A DNA stretch of 64,000 nt from Isoperla grammatica (Eukaryota; Arthropoda; Insecta; Plecoptera; Perlodidae), in the NCBI GenBank assembly GCA_945910005.1, contig OX246744.1, forward strand, positions 1,360,492 to 1,424,491, in the 5' to 3' direction. A program made the translations under genes and the position numbers. Shown in pieces: positions 11,456-23,450 of this stretch (within the stretch, counting starts at the first letter, position 1; every line of letters starts with the position of its first letter). The notes under the pieces were generated by a model. That model saw only the letters and a program-made list of their open reading frames with translations. It made no database searches and was not told the DNA's origin.

Positions 11456-11560
11456 ATCTAAATCAACAGCGCACTACAACTTAGAGCATTCAGTATGTAG
11501 AGCTTACTAAACTACAGTGCGCTGTTGATTCAAATTTCCGATTTCAATGTTTATTCTTGG
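11456..11560. mobile_element. Short inverted repeat around AATCAACAGCGCACT
   Basis: AATCAACAGCGCACTA near 11461 pairs with TAGTGCGCTGTTGATT-like sequence near 11515-11532. The flanks also partly pair (AAATCG/CGATTT). Likely a MITE remnant. Confidence 0.5.
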
Positions 11561-12054
11561 GATATATTTAAAAAATCCAAATTATGTGCTGTTTTTGACG
11601 TATAGAGGTATCCTTCCCCGTCGTTAAGAGACTATGATGAGGGGGGGGGGGTGGCATGGGTCGAAACATCGCGTTGCTTTCTTTTGCTCTTTGCCTGTTC
11701 ACCTCGTGACGTCATGAACGCGAGGACTCTGTAATACTCGCTGCAACGTGTGTCCACATATTAAGCTGTCAGCAAGGTACAGACTTGGGTCCGCTATTAT
11801 AAGTTACATAGTTTGTATCTCGGATAACTTGATTATTCCAAAGCTTCTGATTGGGGGTTGTCATGAAGGAGTATATACGTTAGCGGACATATCTAGCTGG
11901 AAGCCATAACACCGGATACTTATATATTATAATCAGACTGAAAACACTTCCCTGGATCAAATGACGACATAATCTCCGTCTTTGAGCCACCTAAACTTGT
12001 GTAGACCCACTCTCTGTTCCTCCGATACGGCACCAACTCATCACGTCGAACCGA

Positions 12055-12205
12055 TCAGTCGGTCGAGTGGGTCCCTACTCGTGGTGACCGCGGTGCCCTC
12101 GGAGGGCTCTTTGCAAATCTTTCATCACCTCAGTTGTCATTCACTTTACCCCATGCACGTTCTCTCGTCTCGTCTCATTCACGGCGGCCCTCTTTGCGAC
12201 CTATA
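12055..12205 (+). repeat. Dispersed repeat Q, copy 1
   Basis: GGTCGAGTGGGTCCCTACTC-type start, GTGGTGACC, then AGGGCTCT, a CT-rich stretch and a CTNTGCGACCTA end. A second copy lies at 44350-44512 with the same order of blocks. The class is not known to me. Confidence 0.6.
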
Positions 12206-12422
12206 GCTATCGATCGATTAATCGATCAATCGATTAATCGCGGCGATCAGATCAGCTCCGGGGCGCGTTACACCTGCTGCAATCAAACCGTCAGCCACGT
12301 TATTATAAACTACTCCGAGACTCTATAAATATACAGAACACGAGTGACGTATACGAGAGCTGAGCTACAAGTGGAGAGGCCTTCACTTCACTTCACTTCA
12401 CTTCACTCTCCTCGGTGTGCGC
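12206..12422. repeat. Simple repeats (ATCGATTA)n and (CTTCA)n
   Basis: Self-complementary ATCGATTA-type words fill 12206-12242. A CTTCA run lies at 12379-12408. A plain mix of unique sequence lies between. Confidence 0.7.
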
Positions 12423-12822
12423 GCGCAACAAGTTAATCGGTATTAATTTAGTCCTCACTGTCTGTCTACCTGTCCGATAGTTTTAATAGCCGGGTATAGA
12501 CGAGATGGGATAATTGTTCTGTACAGCACAACAGATGCAGGCAAGGCCGTCACATCATACGGATCGTGACTGCAGCCGCACGATCTATAGTCGCCCCACT
12601 ATAGCAGTTCTCGTGCTGACCTAATATCTATCCATACATCTCACGTATGTATATGCAAGTACGCCAGGAACCTGTGTTTAACCATTTATTTCTAGGAATA
12701 TATGTTGATCTTATTACTACCTATTCCCGAATAATTCCAAAATGTTGATATATACGGAATGTAAATTAAAAAATATGAACTAAAACTCTACGTCCTCAGG
12801 CTTTGTTTTAGCTATTTGTGTC

Positions 12823-12968
12823 TTAGTCTTACAATGTCCCAATAACTACTTATTCGTCGAATAGCTTGTTTTCTCCATGGCAACCACCAATCAAAACCCT
12901 TAAAATCCTCCTAATAGCTTAATTGCTACCAATAACTTTCTTATTAGGAGATTGTAAGACCAGCCCTT
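12823..12968 (+). mobile_element. MITE family C, copy 2
   Basis: Same terminal sequence and interior as the copy at 9084. The interior here is closer to that of the inverted copy at 21989 (CATGGCAACCACCAATCAAAA), which suggests it is closer to the family consensus. Confidence 0.75.
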
Positions 12969-13289
12969 AGACTCTAGACGCTAAAGGGTGGGGGTTCGAG
13001 AGGCGCCACCACTGATTCTAGAACCCTCACAGCGACCGCACCCTCTTACTCCGCAGTGCGAGCACAAAAAACAAGATCTCTTGGTTTATCCGTCCGGGCC
13101 GCTAATCGCCGAGTCTGTCTGTCGACAAGTATTATAATCCACACACTATACCTGTTACCGTTGCACCCGTCACTGTCGTCTGTCATAACAACGTGTTGCG
13201 GGGAAACTTAATCCTCGCGGTGGTTTTTTTTGACAGGAAATGTGTCCGAGGTGACCCGTGTCACTCCCGACATGCAAAGCGACCACGCC

Positions 13290-13520
13290 CGAAACAGTCC
13301 GTGTGCAAACACACACACACAACATGCTCTGTCCAACACTGCCCGACACAGTCCGTGTGCAAACAAACAAACACAACATGCTCTGTCCAACACTGCCCGA
13401 CACAGTCCGTGTGCAAACAAACAAACACAACATGCTCTGTCCAACACTGCCTGAGACAGTCCGTGTGCAAACAAACACACACAACATGCTCTGTCCAACA
13501 CTGACCGTGTGCAAACAAAC
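13290..13520 (+). repeat. Minisatellite, 54-bp period, about 4 copies
   Basis: CAGTCCGTGTGCAAAC recurs at 13295, 13349, 13403 and 13457. Because 54 is a multiple of 3, several frames stay open on both strands. The predicted Cys-rich peptides (for example a unit with SVCKQTNTTCSVQHC) are therefore most likely artefacts. Confidence 0.9.
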
Positions 13521-13527
13521 ACAACAT

Positions 13528-13692
13528 ATAGTCGTCGTACAACATCTTCGGTAATGCTTCCGTTACGGGTGGGTGAGCGGCAGCCAACCAGCGGCCGTGG
13601 CTAATTCAGATACCTGCTCGCGGGTTGGCCGAGACAGTAAACACGTCATCGATGGATGACGAAAGCGTTCCCGAAGTTGCTGTACGACTACT
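13528..13692 (+). mobile_element. MITE family B, full copy
   Basis: About 165 bp with inverted ends GTCGTACAACATCTTCGGTA and its partner near 13668-13692. The subterminal TGACGAAAGC and the internal CAGCCAACCAGCG are shared with family A, so the two families are probably related. Confidence 0.75.
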
Positions 13693-13851
13693 ATATGTCC
13701 ATTACTGCCCGAGTACGTCAGCAACGCTAGCTCCAATCAAAACTCATTATTTTAACACGTGACCAGTCCTCTATTGTACAGCCATCCTCTAGGTTCGGGC
13801 AGACTTAGCAGGTGATGGGGATCCTGAATCTGTATACACCACACACATGGT

Positions 13852-14046
13852 AAGTAAGGCGCACTGTCGGGGTAGCAGGGTTGAGGCAACTACCGTGCGG
13901 AGCGCTGAGAAGGTGTATCGAGGGTTGCCTACGCGCTCTAAGTAAGGCGCACTGTCGGGGTATAGCAGGGTTGAGGCAACCGCCGTGCGGAGCGCTGAGA
14001 AGGTGTATCGAGGGTTGCCTACGCGCTCTAAGTAAGGCGCACTTAG
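13852..14046 (+). repeat. Tandem duplication, about 88-bp unit
   Basis: Two full units starting TAAGTAAGGCGCACTGTCGG, at about 13852 and 13939, and the start of a third at 14028. The second has a small TA insertion. Confidence 0.85.
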
Positions 14047-15499
14047 AGGGTCTTACTTCAAAGTCAAACAGTAATCAACTCTCAAATCAAAAAAAAAATC
14101 AAAAGCTCTTCAAACCGCGCAAGTATATAAACATTTCCCACTGACCTAATTACATTAGTGCGAGCAACAACACCTGCACTATTAGCAACTACTCGTACAG
14201 GAAGTCGGACATAAACACAGCAGATGTACGCCGTACGCGTTCGCGTGACGTCACTCATAGCCGTGTTGCGCCATCTACACTTGTCGGGCGCACTTGCGAG
14301 GAGAGCAACACCTCGGTACTCGTACTAGTTAGGTCGCCAGTTCGACTCCCAACACCGGCAACCCTGACTGAAGGCAGTTTCCACGGTTCTCCTCAGTCCC
14401 GATTGAATCCTACTATACCAGTCGTCGGACATTCCTTCTCGACTATCCCAACACTCTTACACATCTGAAGAGAGAAGCACATCAGGTAAAGACGGTGTAC
14501 ATCCATCCTACAGAAGGTATTCCTAAGAAAACCACATCGTGGCTCGAATTCGCGGGAGGTCGCCGGTTCGACCACGGATTGTTCCTCGTATAGTTTTCTA
14601 TCTTGTAAACAATCTACCCCATAGAGAACGTGTATCCCATGTTCCGACCATCTCCCATGTGTGGTAGACTGGGCCGGACTTTACACAACAGGACGCTTGT
14701 AATCTCGTGTGTGTGGAGTGAACCGTCATAACCTTTTATTCGTCCTATACAACCGTTGCACAATCACATTATATTATATATATGTAGTAAACAAGGATGT
14801 TTCTAAAGAACACATTCCTGCGATATGAGCGAGCTGACAGGCGAAGCAGCAGACACTGCTCAAACACTATAATATAGATTGAGAAGTGTGCGCGCTCGAA
14901 TTTAAGAGTTTTTTTGAAACTACAGTCAACATTAAAATGTTAAAATGTCAGGGCCCGAATTCACAAGAGGTCCTAAGTCTTTTTTTGGTCTTAACTCTGG
15001 GTGGGGTAGTCTACCTCCCCCCCCCCCCTGCCCGGGCATCGTCAACCATTCCCCGACCTCTTCCCCCGGAGCAAGATTATTAGTGCTTGCACTATAGGCA
15101 CCGTCTTGGTACGGGATGGAACCTCACAGCAGTCGAGTCCCTCCCCACAAGACGCGCACAAAACCTTCGATATCGAAAGGCAAAAATTTAAAAAGCTACG
15201 AACAAACAACAAAAACACCTCAAATATACTCTCACACGTTCCACTGTTATACTGTTATGCTGCGGGATCTGCGCGCGCCGACCTCGCCTGGATGTGTTGA
15301 TCGCCGTCACCCACAGGTGCTCACGGTAATGACAGGTGGTGAGTCACCCCCCACCCACACACAGTGCGTGTGCTTTGTACGTGCGCAAGGTGCGTAGAGA
15401 CGCGCGCGGATACGTACGGGGCTCGTTTAGATATTACGTCATCTTTCCATCATTCGCGGTGCTCTGCTACTCTCTGCGTAACCGCTCCGATCTCAGATC
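14047..15499. other. Intergenic stretch without a supported gene
   Basis: Two tRNA B-box-like words (GCCAGTTCGACTCCC near 14338, GCCGGTTCGACCACG near 14562) hint at decayed SINEs. A C run lies at 15017-15028. No open frame has a recognisable signature. Confidence 0.4.
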
Positions 15500-15640
15500 C
15501 TTCTATACACCAGATGCACGCTGTTTCCACAAAAAATAACAGATTCCCGGAGAGTAGAGTGCTCAAGTCTCATTAATCACGCCCGCTGTAATTGGGGTTT
15601 GTCATAATTCCAATACACTAGAAAAAATAATCGTTAATGT
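15500..15640 (+). repeat. Dispersed repeat P, copy 1
   Basis: Order of words: GCACGCTGTTTCC, AACAGATT, CAAGTCTCATTAATCACGCC, CGCTGTAATT, CCAATACAC, AAAATAAT. The same order recurs at 15985 and, with more change, at 20955; a reverse copy is at 20463. I do not recognise the family. Confidence 0.6.
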
Positions 15641-15984
15641 GGGCCTACTTCTTTCAAGTATCGTGGCACTATAGAAGTAGAAAGAATTGGTACTATCATG
15701 GGCTCTGCTGTGTCGTAAGCATAAAGTTCGGCCTATACGTAGTCTCGGTTGCAATTAGGGGGAGAAAGTCGAGTACGAGACATCCGCTTGTCCGGCGGCG
15801 ATATATATCGATTGTTCGGGGTACGTGCGATATAATTTATCGATTGTTTGCGATACGTGCGACAGATAACGAGACCCATTGTCTCCACGCATACATACAT
15901 ACATACAAGGGGGTCATGCGTGTGTCTACCACACAACAACAACAACACGGCTGACCTCGGGCCGAGCAACGCGCCGCTGCTACC

Positions 15985-16110
15985 TTCGCACATGCTAGTC
16001 GCTTCACGCACGCTGCTCCAACGAACATCGACAGATTCGTGGCGCAAGTCTCGTTAGTTACGCCCGCTGTGATTGCTGGAGTCTTCAGGATCCCAATACA
16101 CGGTAGAAAA
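15985..16110 (+). repeat. Dispersed repeat P, copy 2
   Basis: CACGCTGCTCC, GACAGATTC, CAAGTCTCGTTAGTTACGCC, CGCTGTGATT, CCAATACACGG, AAAATAAT, in the same order and orientation as the copy at 15500. Confidence 0.6.
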
Positions 16111-17960
16111 TAATTGCTACCGGACTTGTTCTAGGAGATATTAAAAAACAATTGCGTTGGTTGTGGTGGTACACGTCAGTTATATATATATATATATATA
16201 TGGTTACTTATTTTCATGCTACCAAACCTTGAATTGGTTAGAAATAGTTCTCATCATGATTTCCTATTTTCTGACAGTGTTTTGGTAACGAGTAACGACA
16301 TAGCCATTATACAACTCATACATTATTATTTATGTTTAACGAGAAGGAAGCAAAGATTACTGGTGGAAGCTAACGACTTGAAAACTATCCATAAAAACGC
16401 AGATTCCGAGTATAGAATATAAAATATCGCGGGACAGTGGAGTTCCAAGCCTCACGTCACTTACGGTTTCAGACCGGTGCATGCGCGGCTGACCGGGTCG
16501 GACACAACAGTAAACTGTTCTGCTTGGCCTGGATAGCGTCTCTCACACGCGTCCTTTGTTGGACCGGGTTCTAACCCCGTCACCGCGACGTCACTACGAC
16601 ATCGGGCGGGTTCTAACCCCGTCACCGGCACTTTGTCTCTCGGCCAACATTAGAATGTCGCCACTCACTGCATCTTCATCTGACTCGACTATTTTTCCCT
16701 TTCACTTCACCTTCTTTGCGGCGCTTCCTTTATGGCGCAAAAAGTGAAGGGTCACCCCCTCATCCAATATATACTTTATACAAGTCATAGACGAGTTGGT
16801 TTTATAGTTTTTTTTATAGTTATACAGTTTTTTTATAGTTTTTTATAGAGTTTCTTTTTTATAGTTTGTAGCCAATCGGCAATCGGTATTTGAATTGGAA
16901 GGGATACTGATTGGCCATAAACTGCTCATCCATGACGAAACCATTTGAAAGACTGTTTCGAGACGACTGTGGTCGACGTGGTCAACGTTATTGTACATGC
17001 CATACGATAGCGCACAGAGTGGTTAATGTTAATCGAAAGGCTAGTACAAGCATCACATTTGCACAAAATTAACTTGCAAGTTGTTGTCGTCACGGATTAT
17101 GTAATAGTGAAGTGACGCGTGTGACAACTACCAACATAAATCTATTTGCATCCCGTTCTCTTGCCTAAAGTATTGTAGTGATAATATCGCCTGCATGTTG
17201 TCAGACGTGGTGAGGTCGTATTCTATTCACGGTTGGTGCAGTCAATGCAGTGGACAATAACAATACAGGTATCGGGAAATCCCACGGTAAATACCGTTGA
17301 AATAGACCGTGTGGAGCGACCGTCTCTTCCCAGAATTTTAGGGGGACACCTCGCTTCTTACGGCGTGGTAAGTATAGATGTTAGTGGACAGACTACTAGA
17401 CTACGAGCAACACACTGCCAAGCGGTAAACCAATCGCCGGTGACATCAAATCAATTGAACTATACTCGGCGTGCGTCCGTCCAATTGAACTTTACTCGTC
17501 GTACGTCCGTCCGTCCGTACCGAGACTGATTGAAGGTAATTGATTGATTGATTGTATCGGCTCGTGCAGTCGACTGTATTAGAACCAGCCCGACACAAAG
17601 CATCACATCGCATGCGACTTGTTCTAGATTATTTGGTGTTTCAAGAGCGTTCGGCAATCAATCAATAGGGGATCTTTCTACAGCTATGTATTCTACATTG
17701 ACCTACTTGCACAGGAATGTCACGTCTACACAAGTACATCACACTTGTGACCAACATGTTCAAAAATAACACATAACACATTTTTGAACACGTACTCGAT
17801 ATTATTTCATTGAAAATTTTCGAAGAAAGTAATTTATTTGCATAATTCAAAAATGTGTAAATTATTTTTGTACGAGGTTTGCCACAAATGTACTTACACA
17901 CACACACACACACGTAGTCACGTATAGATATGAGATTCCTGTGCAAGTAGGTAAATATTT
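16111..17960. other. Intergenic stretch with simple repeats
   Basis: Contains (TA)n at about 16180-16201, a doubled GGGTTCTAACCCCGTCACCG block at 16563 and 16606, a TTTTTATAG-type array at 16795-16870, and (ATTG)n at about 17538. No supported gene. Confidence 0.5.
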
Positions 17961-18089
17961 ATAATAATTCTAGAGGGCCAAATGCCGAGTCAAGTCAAGT
18001 ATGGAATTTTGTTAACGGTTGCTATACATATGTAGTTTGTTTTTCTTAAATGGAAAATAGCATGCGTAATAGGCTTCTTGCAAGCTTGC

Positions 18090-18360
18090 TTTACAACAAT
18101 GAAACAAATGAAATGAATCGATAGACAAACAACAAGCTGTCAAACAATAAAATATTCTGATTTTGAAAACAAATCTTCAAAACAAACAAGAAACGTACAA
18201 AACGTTCACAACTTGGTTGCCCATCATTAAACGTTTTAACTGGTGAGCAGTTACTATATCGCCATGCCTCGTTTTCTTCATGATGTTACAATTTTATTAT
18301 TTTGACAGCTCGTTGTTTGTCCATCAGTTCATTCATTTGTTACATTGTTTTAGTTCGGCT
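18090..18360 (+). mobile_element. MITE family F, copy 1
   Basis: Inverted ends of roughly 50 bp: ACAACAATGAAACAAATGAA, then GACAAACAACAAGCTGTCAA at the left, and the complement TTTGACAGCTCGTTGTTTGT at about 18302 on the right. A second copy is at 37733; a partial one may be at 33255-33330. Confidence 0.75.
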
Positions 18361-19964
18361 GTGACGTCAGTTGCAAGTTCCGTATAAAACAATTCCATAG
18401 CAACAAATCCTGTAGTTACGGAACGATTGTCTGTGCATATGGCCTAAGAGTAATTAGAGGAGGACCAATACATGTGTAGAAACTGCCGAACGCTCTTCAA
18501 ATGTAAATAAAACCAGGGAGCGCCACTATCTACATAGGCACGCGACAGAGGTGTGTGTATGGCGTGCGCTCAACGGTTATGCCTCTGTGTCATGTACGTG
18601 TACGCGTGTACATGTACGCGTGTATTGTACGCAGCACGGCGATGTGGGCTATATGATATTATACCGCCTGGTTAGTATGCAGGGTCGCGACGCCCGGCCA
18701 AAACGCTCAGCTATGCGGGGTGACGAACACAATGACAGGGAACTAGAACTAGAAGCTTCACGTGACGTCACATCGGCCATATTGGAGGCCACCTATAGTA
18801 CTATTTCAAGTTTCATTTGGCTGTCAATAGAATACGAATAATATTGTTTACGGGGAAATGTGACAAGTTTGAACACGTATATCCCCCGATAAAGTGTACG
18901 AAAATGATTATTGTATGCATGCCTTTGTAAACGATTAAAAGAGTAATCGAGACAAAAGAGTTTGTTTGTGTTGATTTTAAGCAATAAAAGCAAACCAAAC
19001 AGTTGAATTTGCATCAAACGCCAGCTGAAACATAGTAACAATGAAGGGGGCCCGGTAGATAAGAATCTTGTGGTCGGCACGAGAAGACAGTATAGCCTGG
19101 TGCTGACGGTGGCCGGTACGAGGAGACAACAGTCGGGCGCTGACGGCAGACACACGCCTCGCCACGTGCTCACTCACTCACTCACGACGGAAGTGTAGAA
19201 TGTGGACGCGTGACTTGGCTTCCGGTTTGTGCTGCTACCGCTAATGCCTCTTCTAAACTAAGTGATTATCGCATGTAGTAATTACAATATCCAGTTAACT
19301 CTCAGTGTAGAAGTGATCCACCAACGATAATCTAATTACAGGGTAGGACCCCAAGTTAAGTGATGCACTGCCTTTCAAACATGTATTACTCGTTGCGTCC
19401 TCAAGACGATTTCCCATCAAATTCGTAGTTGAGGTTATGTGTGAACTTTCAGGTTCAATAACAGTAACGTTCGTACACTAGTGACCTTTACCTATAGAGT
19501 TAACATTACTTTAACACAATATAAGAAAGTTCTGCGAAGTACAATATGAAGCCATTGGGTTTGAAATATCCCAATGATGAAGCTGCTACGAGAATTTGTT
19601 TACTTTCGTAGTTACAAAAGTTACTATTAGAGGTCGCATAATCGATATAATCGGTGCAGTGTAGAAATGCACGACGATCATCAACCTCCAGTTAACTGGA
19701 TATGATTATCACTGTCTGAGTGTAGAAGGGGCATTAGTGCTGTGCAGGGACGAACGCAGTGTGTGTGGTGTTGTTATTCACGCACAGTAGTTCAAACTGA
19801 CTGACGCATGACAATCAACAAGTGCCTTGCTTCATTGCGGCCTTGCATTCCGGCGATATTTGTCAGTTAACATATTATTTACCCGTCATATCTCAAGAAT
19901 CAGCAACAAAATTAGACCACAGCTCAGAATACTACGGGTCCGATGACTATTATAGAGCACTCAA
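18361..19964. other. Intergenic stretch without a supported gene
   Basis: Holds two TGACGTCA (CRE-like) words, near 18363 and 18769, and alternating GTACACGTGTACATG sequence near 18595-18625. Nothing else stands out. Confidence 0.4.
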
Positions 19965-20122
19965 AATACACTAGACGCATTCTGGTGGCAAGAAAATAAA
20001 CTTCTATTAGGAGTGGTCTAGCTGTCAATTTTCATTGTTGTTGTATTGTTATTATTCATCAATGGCGCTGAAAGGAGGTTGCTTAGCAGCGCTATCTATG
20101 TTAGTTTTGAGTCCTCTATAGG
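19965..20122 (+). mobile_element. MITE family E, copy 1
   Basis: Shares CATCAATGGCGC, GTTGCTTAGCAGCGCTATC and a poly-purine start (ACTAGACGCATTCTGGTGGC) with copies at 27783, 34145 (reverse) and 39228 (reverse). Confidence 0.65.
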
Positions 20123-20195
20123 AAAGTCCCTAATTGTCAAGGAATCTGTTTTTCTTTTGGCAAATAACATTATAAAGGTATCAACTACCCTAGGC

Positions 20196-20362
20196 ACTTG
20201 GCCCAAGATTACCTCACATATGCTTTCGTCACAGGCGAGGCTGCACTCATAGCCAACCAGCGAACCGCCCGAGACACACCCGCGCAAATACCGATCGCTG
20301 ATTGGCTAAGAGCCCGTCGCCTGTGACGAAAGCATGTGTAAGGTAGTCTTGGGACATCTATA
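20196..20362 (+). mobile_element. MITE family A, copy 1
   Basis: About 165 bp. Inverted ends with CCCAAGATTACCT and TGCTTTCGTCACAGGCGA; interior AGCCAACCAGCGAACCGCCC. Six copies in the window (20196, 29272, 31686, 32281, 33811, 55957). The outer bases are TATAGT/ACTATA, suggesting a TA or TATA target. Confidence 0.8.
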
Positions 20363-20462
20363 CCAACTTGCTACTTCTCTAGTCCCTATCGTAAACTTGA
20401 AACAAGTGCATTTGTATGAATATACGACCGAATATTAGATATCTGGGAACCCCAAACACAGA

Positions 20463-20560
20463 GGGCGTGGCTAATGAGGCTTGTACGCACTACTAAGCGA
20501 AAGCGATTACCTCCATCGAATGCGTGAACGTGCGCCAGGACGTTGAAACAGCGTGCATGA
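20463..20560 (-). repeat. Dispersed repeat P, reverse copy
   Basis: GGGCGTGGCTAATGAGGCTTG and GAAACAGCGTGCATG are the complements of the two diagnostic words of repeat P. With the plus copy at 20955-21110 it forms an inverted pair about 400 bp apart, so P may be the terminal repeat of a larger element. Confidence 0.5.
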
Positions 20561-20954
20561 ACGGAAGATCTGCACGAGACTATAAACAGTTACGTCGGGG
20601 CAACTCTACACGGCGCAACCTAGGGCTGTCCAATGTCATGAGTGACGATGAATGACGGCATAAACTAACGCAGCAAGCGAGGTCACCCCGCTATACACAC
20701 GTCACAAGTCAGGCTCTGTCTGTGTACAACACAACACAATAAACGATCTGCCTTGTGCTGCACGCAAGCACAACTTGTAATTATCGTTGTTGTAAAATGA
20801 ATTATCCTTTTACACGTGCGCAAAAAAAAACAACGCGAGCAATTCAAAAACCTATGTAGCACCTTGAGTTGGCACAGAACCCAAGGCGTTCCGATACAAC
20901 AACGTATATCTAACTATTCTCCTGCCGATCTTGGAGCCTAATATCTATAGGCCG

Positions 20955-21110
20955 TCTTTATGCACGCTGTTTCGTCGAAATCAACAGATTTCCAACATTC
21001 TTTCACGCATTCGTGCACACGGTTTTCCGCACAAGCCTCGCTAGTCACGCCCGCTATGTTAAGAACTTGCAGTTACACCTTCCAACATACGGTTGTAAAA
21101 TTAGCACTAA
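20955..21110 (+). repeat. Dispersed repeat P, copy 3
   Basis: TGCACGCTGTTTCG, AACAGATTTCC, CAAGCCTCGCTAGTCACGCC, CGCTATG. Just downstream, AATTAAGTTTGTACTATA (21132) also occurs at 6345, so this flank is part of a wider repeat. Confidence 0.55.
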
Positions 21111-21284
21111 TTGAAAGTAGAGAAGTGGGAAATTAAGTTTGTACTATATTGGCCTCGGCTAGTTACGTTGGAGACGCGTTTGGGAAAGAGTATGTTGTGT
21201 ATTCCTGGACGTTCCGTGCCACAATACTCCAGTTATCGACACAGGATATGAGCGTTGCGCTTTTTTCTTCTTCAAACATTGAGC

Positions 21285-21312
21285 AATTCTCTCTCTCTCT
21301 CTCTCTCTCTAG
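21285..21312 (+). repeat. (CT)n microsatellite
   Basis: CT dinucleotides in a row with one interruption. Confidence 0.9.
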
Positions 21313-21988
21313 CTCTCTTTCATTTTTTATTTCATTTCAAATTCACACGTCGTAAAACTTGAATGCTTGACTTGAATTATGTTCACCGATTAACGCGCGC
21401 GCGAACATAATTCACTCGCGTAATCGCGGCGCCTACATCAACGCGTCGCGTCGATAGAACAACAGAGATGAAGATAAGTACGGAAACTGGTTTTTAACGG
21501 TTCGGTTGCCTATCTACATAATTACACAACACTATAGTGTCGATCTGTATTTATTTATTACTCGCCAATGAAATTAGCATTGACTTCTGGATGATACATG
21601 TGTGTTGGGTGATGCTGGCCGTGTTAGGCTGCACATCAGATTGAGAGACAGTTTGAGACTAAACGATAGAACGAAGTAACACACAGACAAAGTGTATCCA
21701 AAAAGGCAACCACGATAACGTTTTTTCATTGAACCCTCAACATATTGAAAAGGTGTCGTTTCTGGGATTCATTTTGCAGCTAAAGAACAATCGTAATAAT
21801 ATTTGAATGATTTTAAATACACTGTTTATAGCTAATAGAAAGACAAATCCGTGGTATGAATCACTGTTGCAATACATTTAAAGCGTTTTCAGAATATCAG
21901 TAAAATATCGGTACCCTTAATTGCGTGGTTTAATAAAACAAGCTGCCCATTGCCGTTCACTCAAAATAATCAATTAGCACATTTAGGG

Positions 21989-22125
21989 CCAGTCTTACAA
22001 TCTCCTAATAGGAAAGTTATTGAGCTATTTGGAGGATTACAAGTGTTTTGATTGGTCGTTGCCATGGAGACAACAAGCTATTCTACGAGTAAGTAGTAGT
22101 TATTGGGACATTGTAAGACTGGACG
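21989..22125 (-). mobile_element. MITE family C, copy 3 (reverse)
   Basis: GGCCAGTCTTACAATCTCC start and ATTGTAAGACTGGAC end, opposite in orientation to the copies at 9084 and 12823. Confidence 0.75.
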
Positions 22126-22533
22126 TTATAGTCTTGTTTTCATTGTTTCATTGTCGTTGTGTTATTTTCATCTCGTGGTGGCCGGAACAAGCACGCGTCG
22201 ACACCGGTACCTACATCATAACACTACGGAAGCAACGGACCATGAAACTGTTACCAGTTCCTCCGCGCTTCGTCCCCATCACAAGAGAACCAGTTATAAA
22301 TAAGCTTACACACGGTTGTTTGTTTACAAGCTTGCGTGGGACCATAGGGAGAAAGTGGACGACACTTTTAGTATTATTAGTATACTTGTGTATATAGAGG
22401 CAGCACGATCGCAGATGTACCCTCGCGGACATAAGTAGATCAAGGGTTGGCTATAGAACGTGATGCCTTTACACTCTCAACAACTCTAGTGCGCACGCTC
22501 ACCCGATTACTTTTTAGTTCGATCTCTAAAGTC

Positions 22534-22692
22534 GTCTTACAATAACTTCGGTAATGCTTTCGTCATCAATCAATGACGACGTGTTTACGGTCTCGGCCAA
22601 CCCGAGCAGGTATTTAAATTAGCCACGGACGCTGGTTGGTTGCCGCTCACCCACTCGTGACGGAAGCAATACCGAAGTTGTTGTACGATGAC
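22534..22692 (-). mobile_element. MITE family B, reverse copy
   Basis: Inverted ends TACAATAACTTCGGTAATGC and CCGAAGTTGTTGTACGA; the interior is the reverse of 13528-13692 including the TGGTTGGTTGCCGCTCACCC block. Confidence 0.75.
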
Positions 22693-22819
22693 TTTAATTT
22701 ACTCAATAAATAACCATTAGTAACTATATCGGATAAAAAACTAGTGCAGAGGAGTAGTTAGAGTAAATACGTGTTCTCACCTACCCTCGATACACTCATG
22801 TCGGCTAGTGTACACTGTG

Positions 22820-23105
22820 AGCGCACGTGCACTGGGACCAAGCGAGTGCAAGACGCACAAACAAGGCGCGTGCACTGGGACCAAGCGAGTGCAAGACGCA
22901 CAAACAAGGCGCGTGCACTGAGTGCAAGACACACAAACAGGGCGCGTGCACTGGGACCAAGCGAGTGCAAGACGCACAAACAAGGCGCGTGCACTGGGAC
23001 CAAGCGAGTGCAAGACGCACAAACAAGGCGCGTGCACTGGGACCAAGCGAGTGCAAGACGCACAAACAAGGCGCGTGCACCGAGTGCAAGACACACAAAC
23101 AAGGG
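22820..23105 (+). repeat. Tandem repeat, 43-bp units with shorter variants
   Basis: Units start GTGCACTGGGACCAAGCGAG and end in ACAAACAAGGCGC. Two units lack the GGGACCAAGC part and are about 33 bp, and they occur at similar places in what looks like a doubled block. Open frames across it on both strands are a by-product. Confidence 0.9.
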
Positions 23106-23334
23106 AAACTGTACGATTAGCCCGGCCGCGTATCTAGTCCACATCGTGATGATCGCAGCCCGAGTCTATAATAACAACCTGGGAACATTGGCCATGCTTT
23201 GCATATTAGCTCTACTCTACTCTACGGTAAATACCTCCTCGCCACGACATTCTGTGCATTTCACAATCCTGTCCAACTTGCATTCAATACCATGGGTCTT
23301 GTAGCGTTACGTACCTATCGTGCTATTCAAGCGA

Positions 23335-23450
23335 CAAGAGGCGATACATGAAGATTAAAGATCCAAAGTATACAATTACAAAAAAACAATGCCTTATGCG
23401 GGTTTCGAACCCACGTCCCTAGGTGGCATACGCTTAGGACCTGCGTTTCA
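23335..23450 (-). mobile_element. tRNA-derived SINE, minus strand, second copy
   Basis: Same layout as 8878-8995: GATACATGAAGATTAAAGAT tail, then TGCGGGTTTCGAACCCACG (B-box on the minus strand) and CGCTTAGGACCTGCG. Confidence 0.6.

Noticed and set aside
13170..13587. Five overlapping long frames at the 54-bp minisatellite
   Set aside because: All are by-products of a unit length divisible by three.
22758..23304. 177- and 128-codon frames across the 43-bp array
   Set aside because: Low-complexity peptides from a tandem repeat; open on both strands at once.
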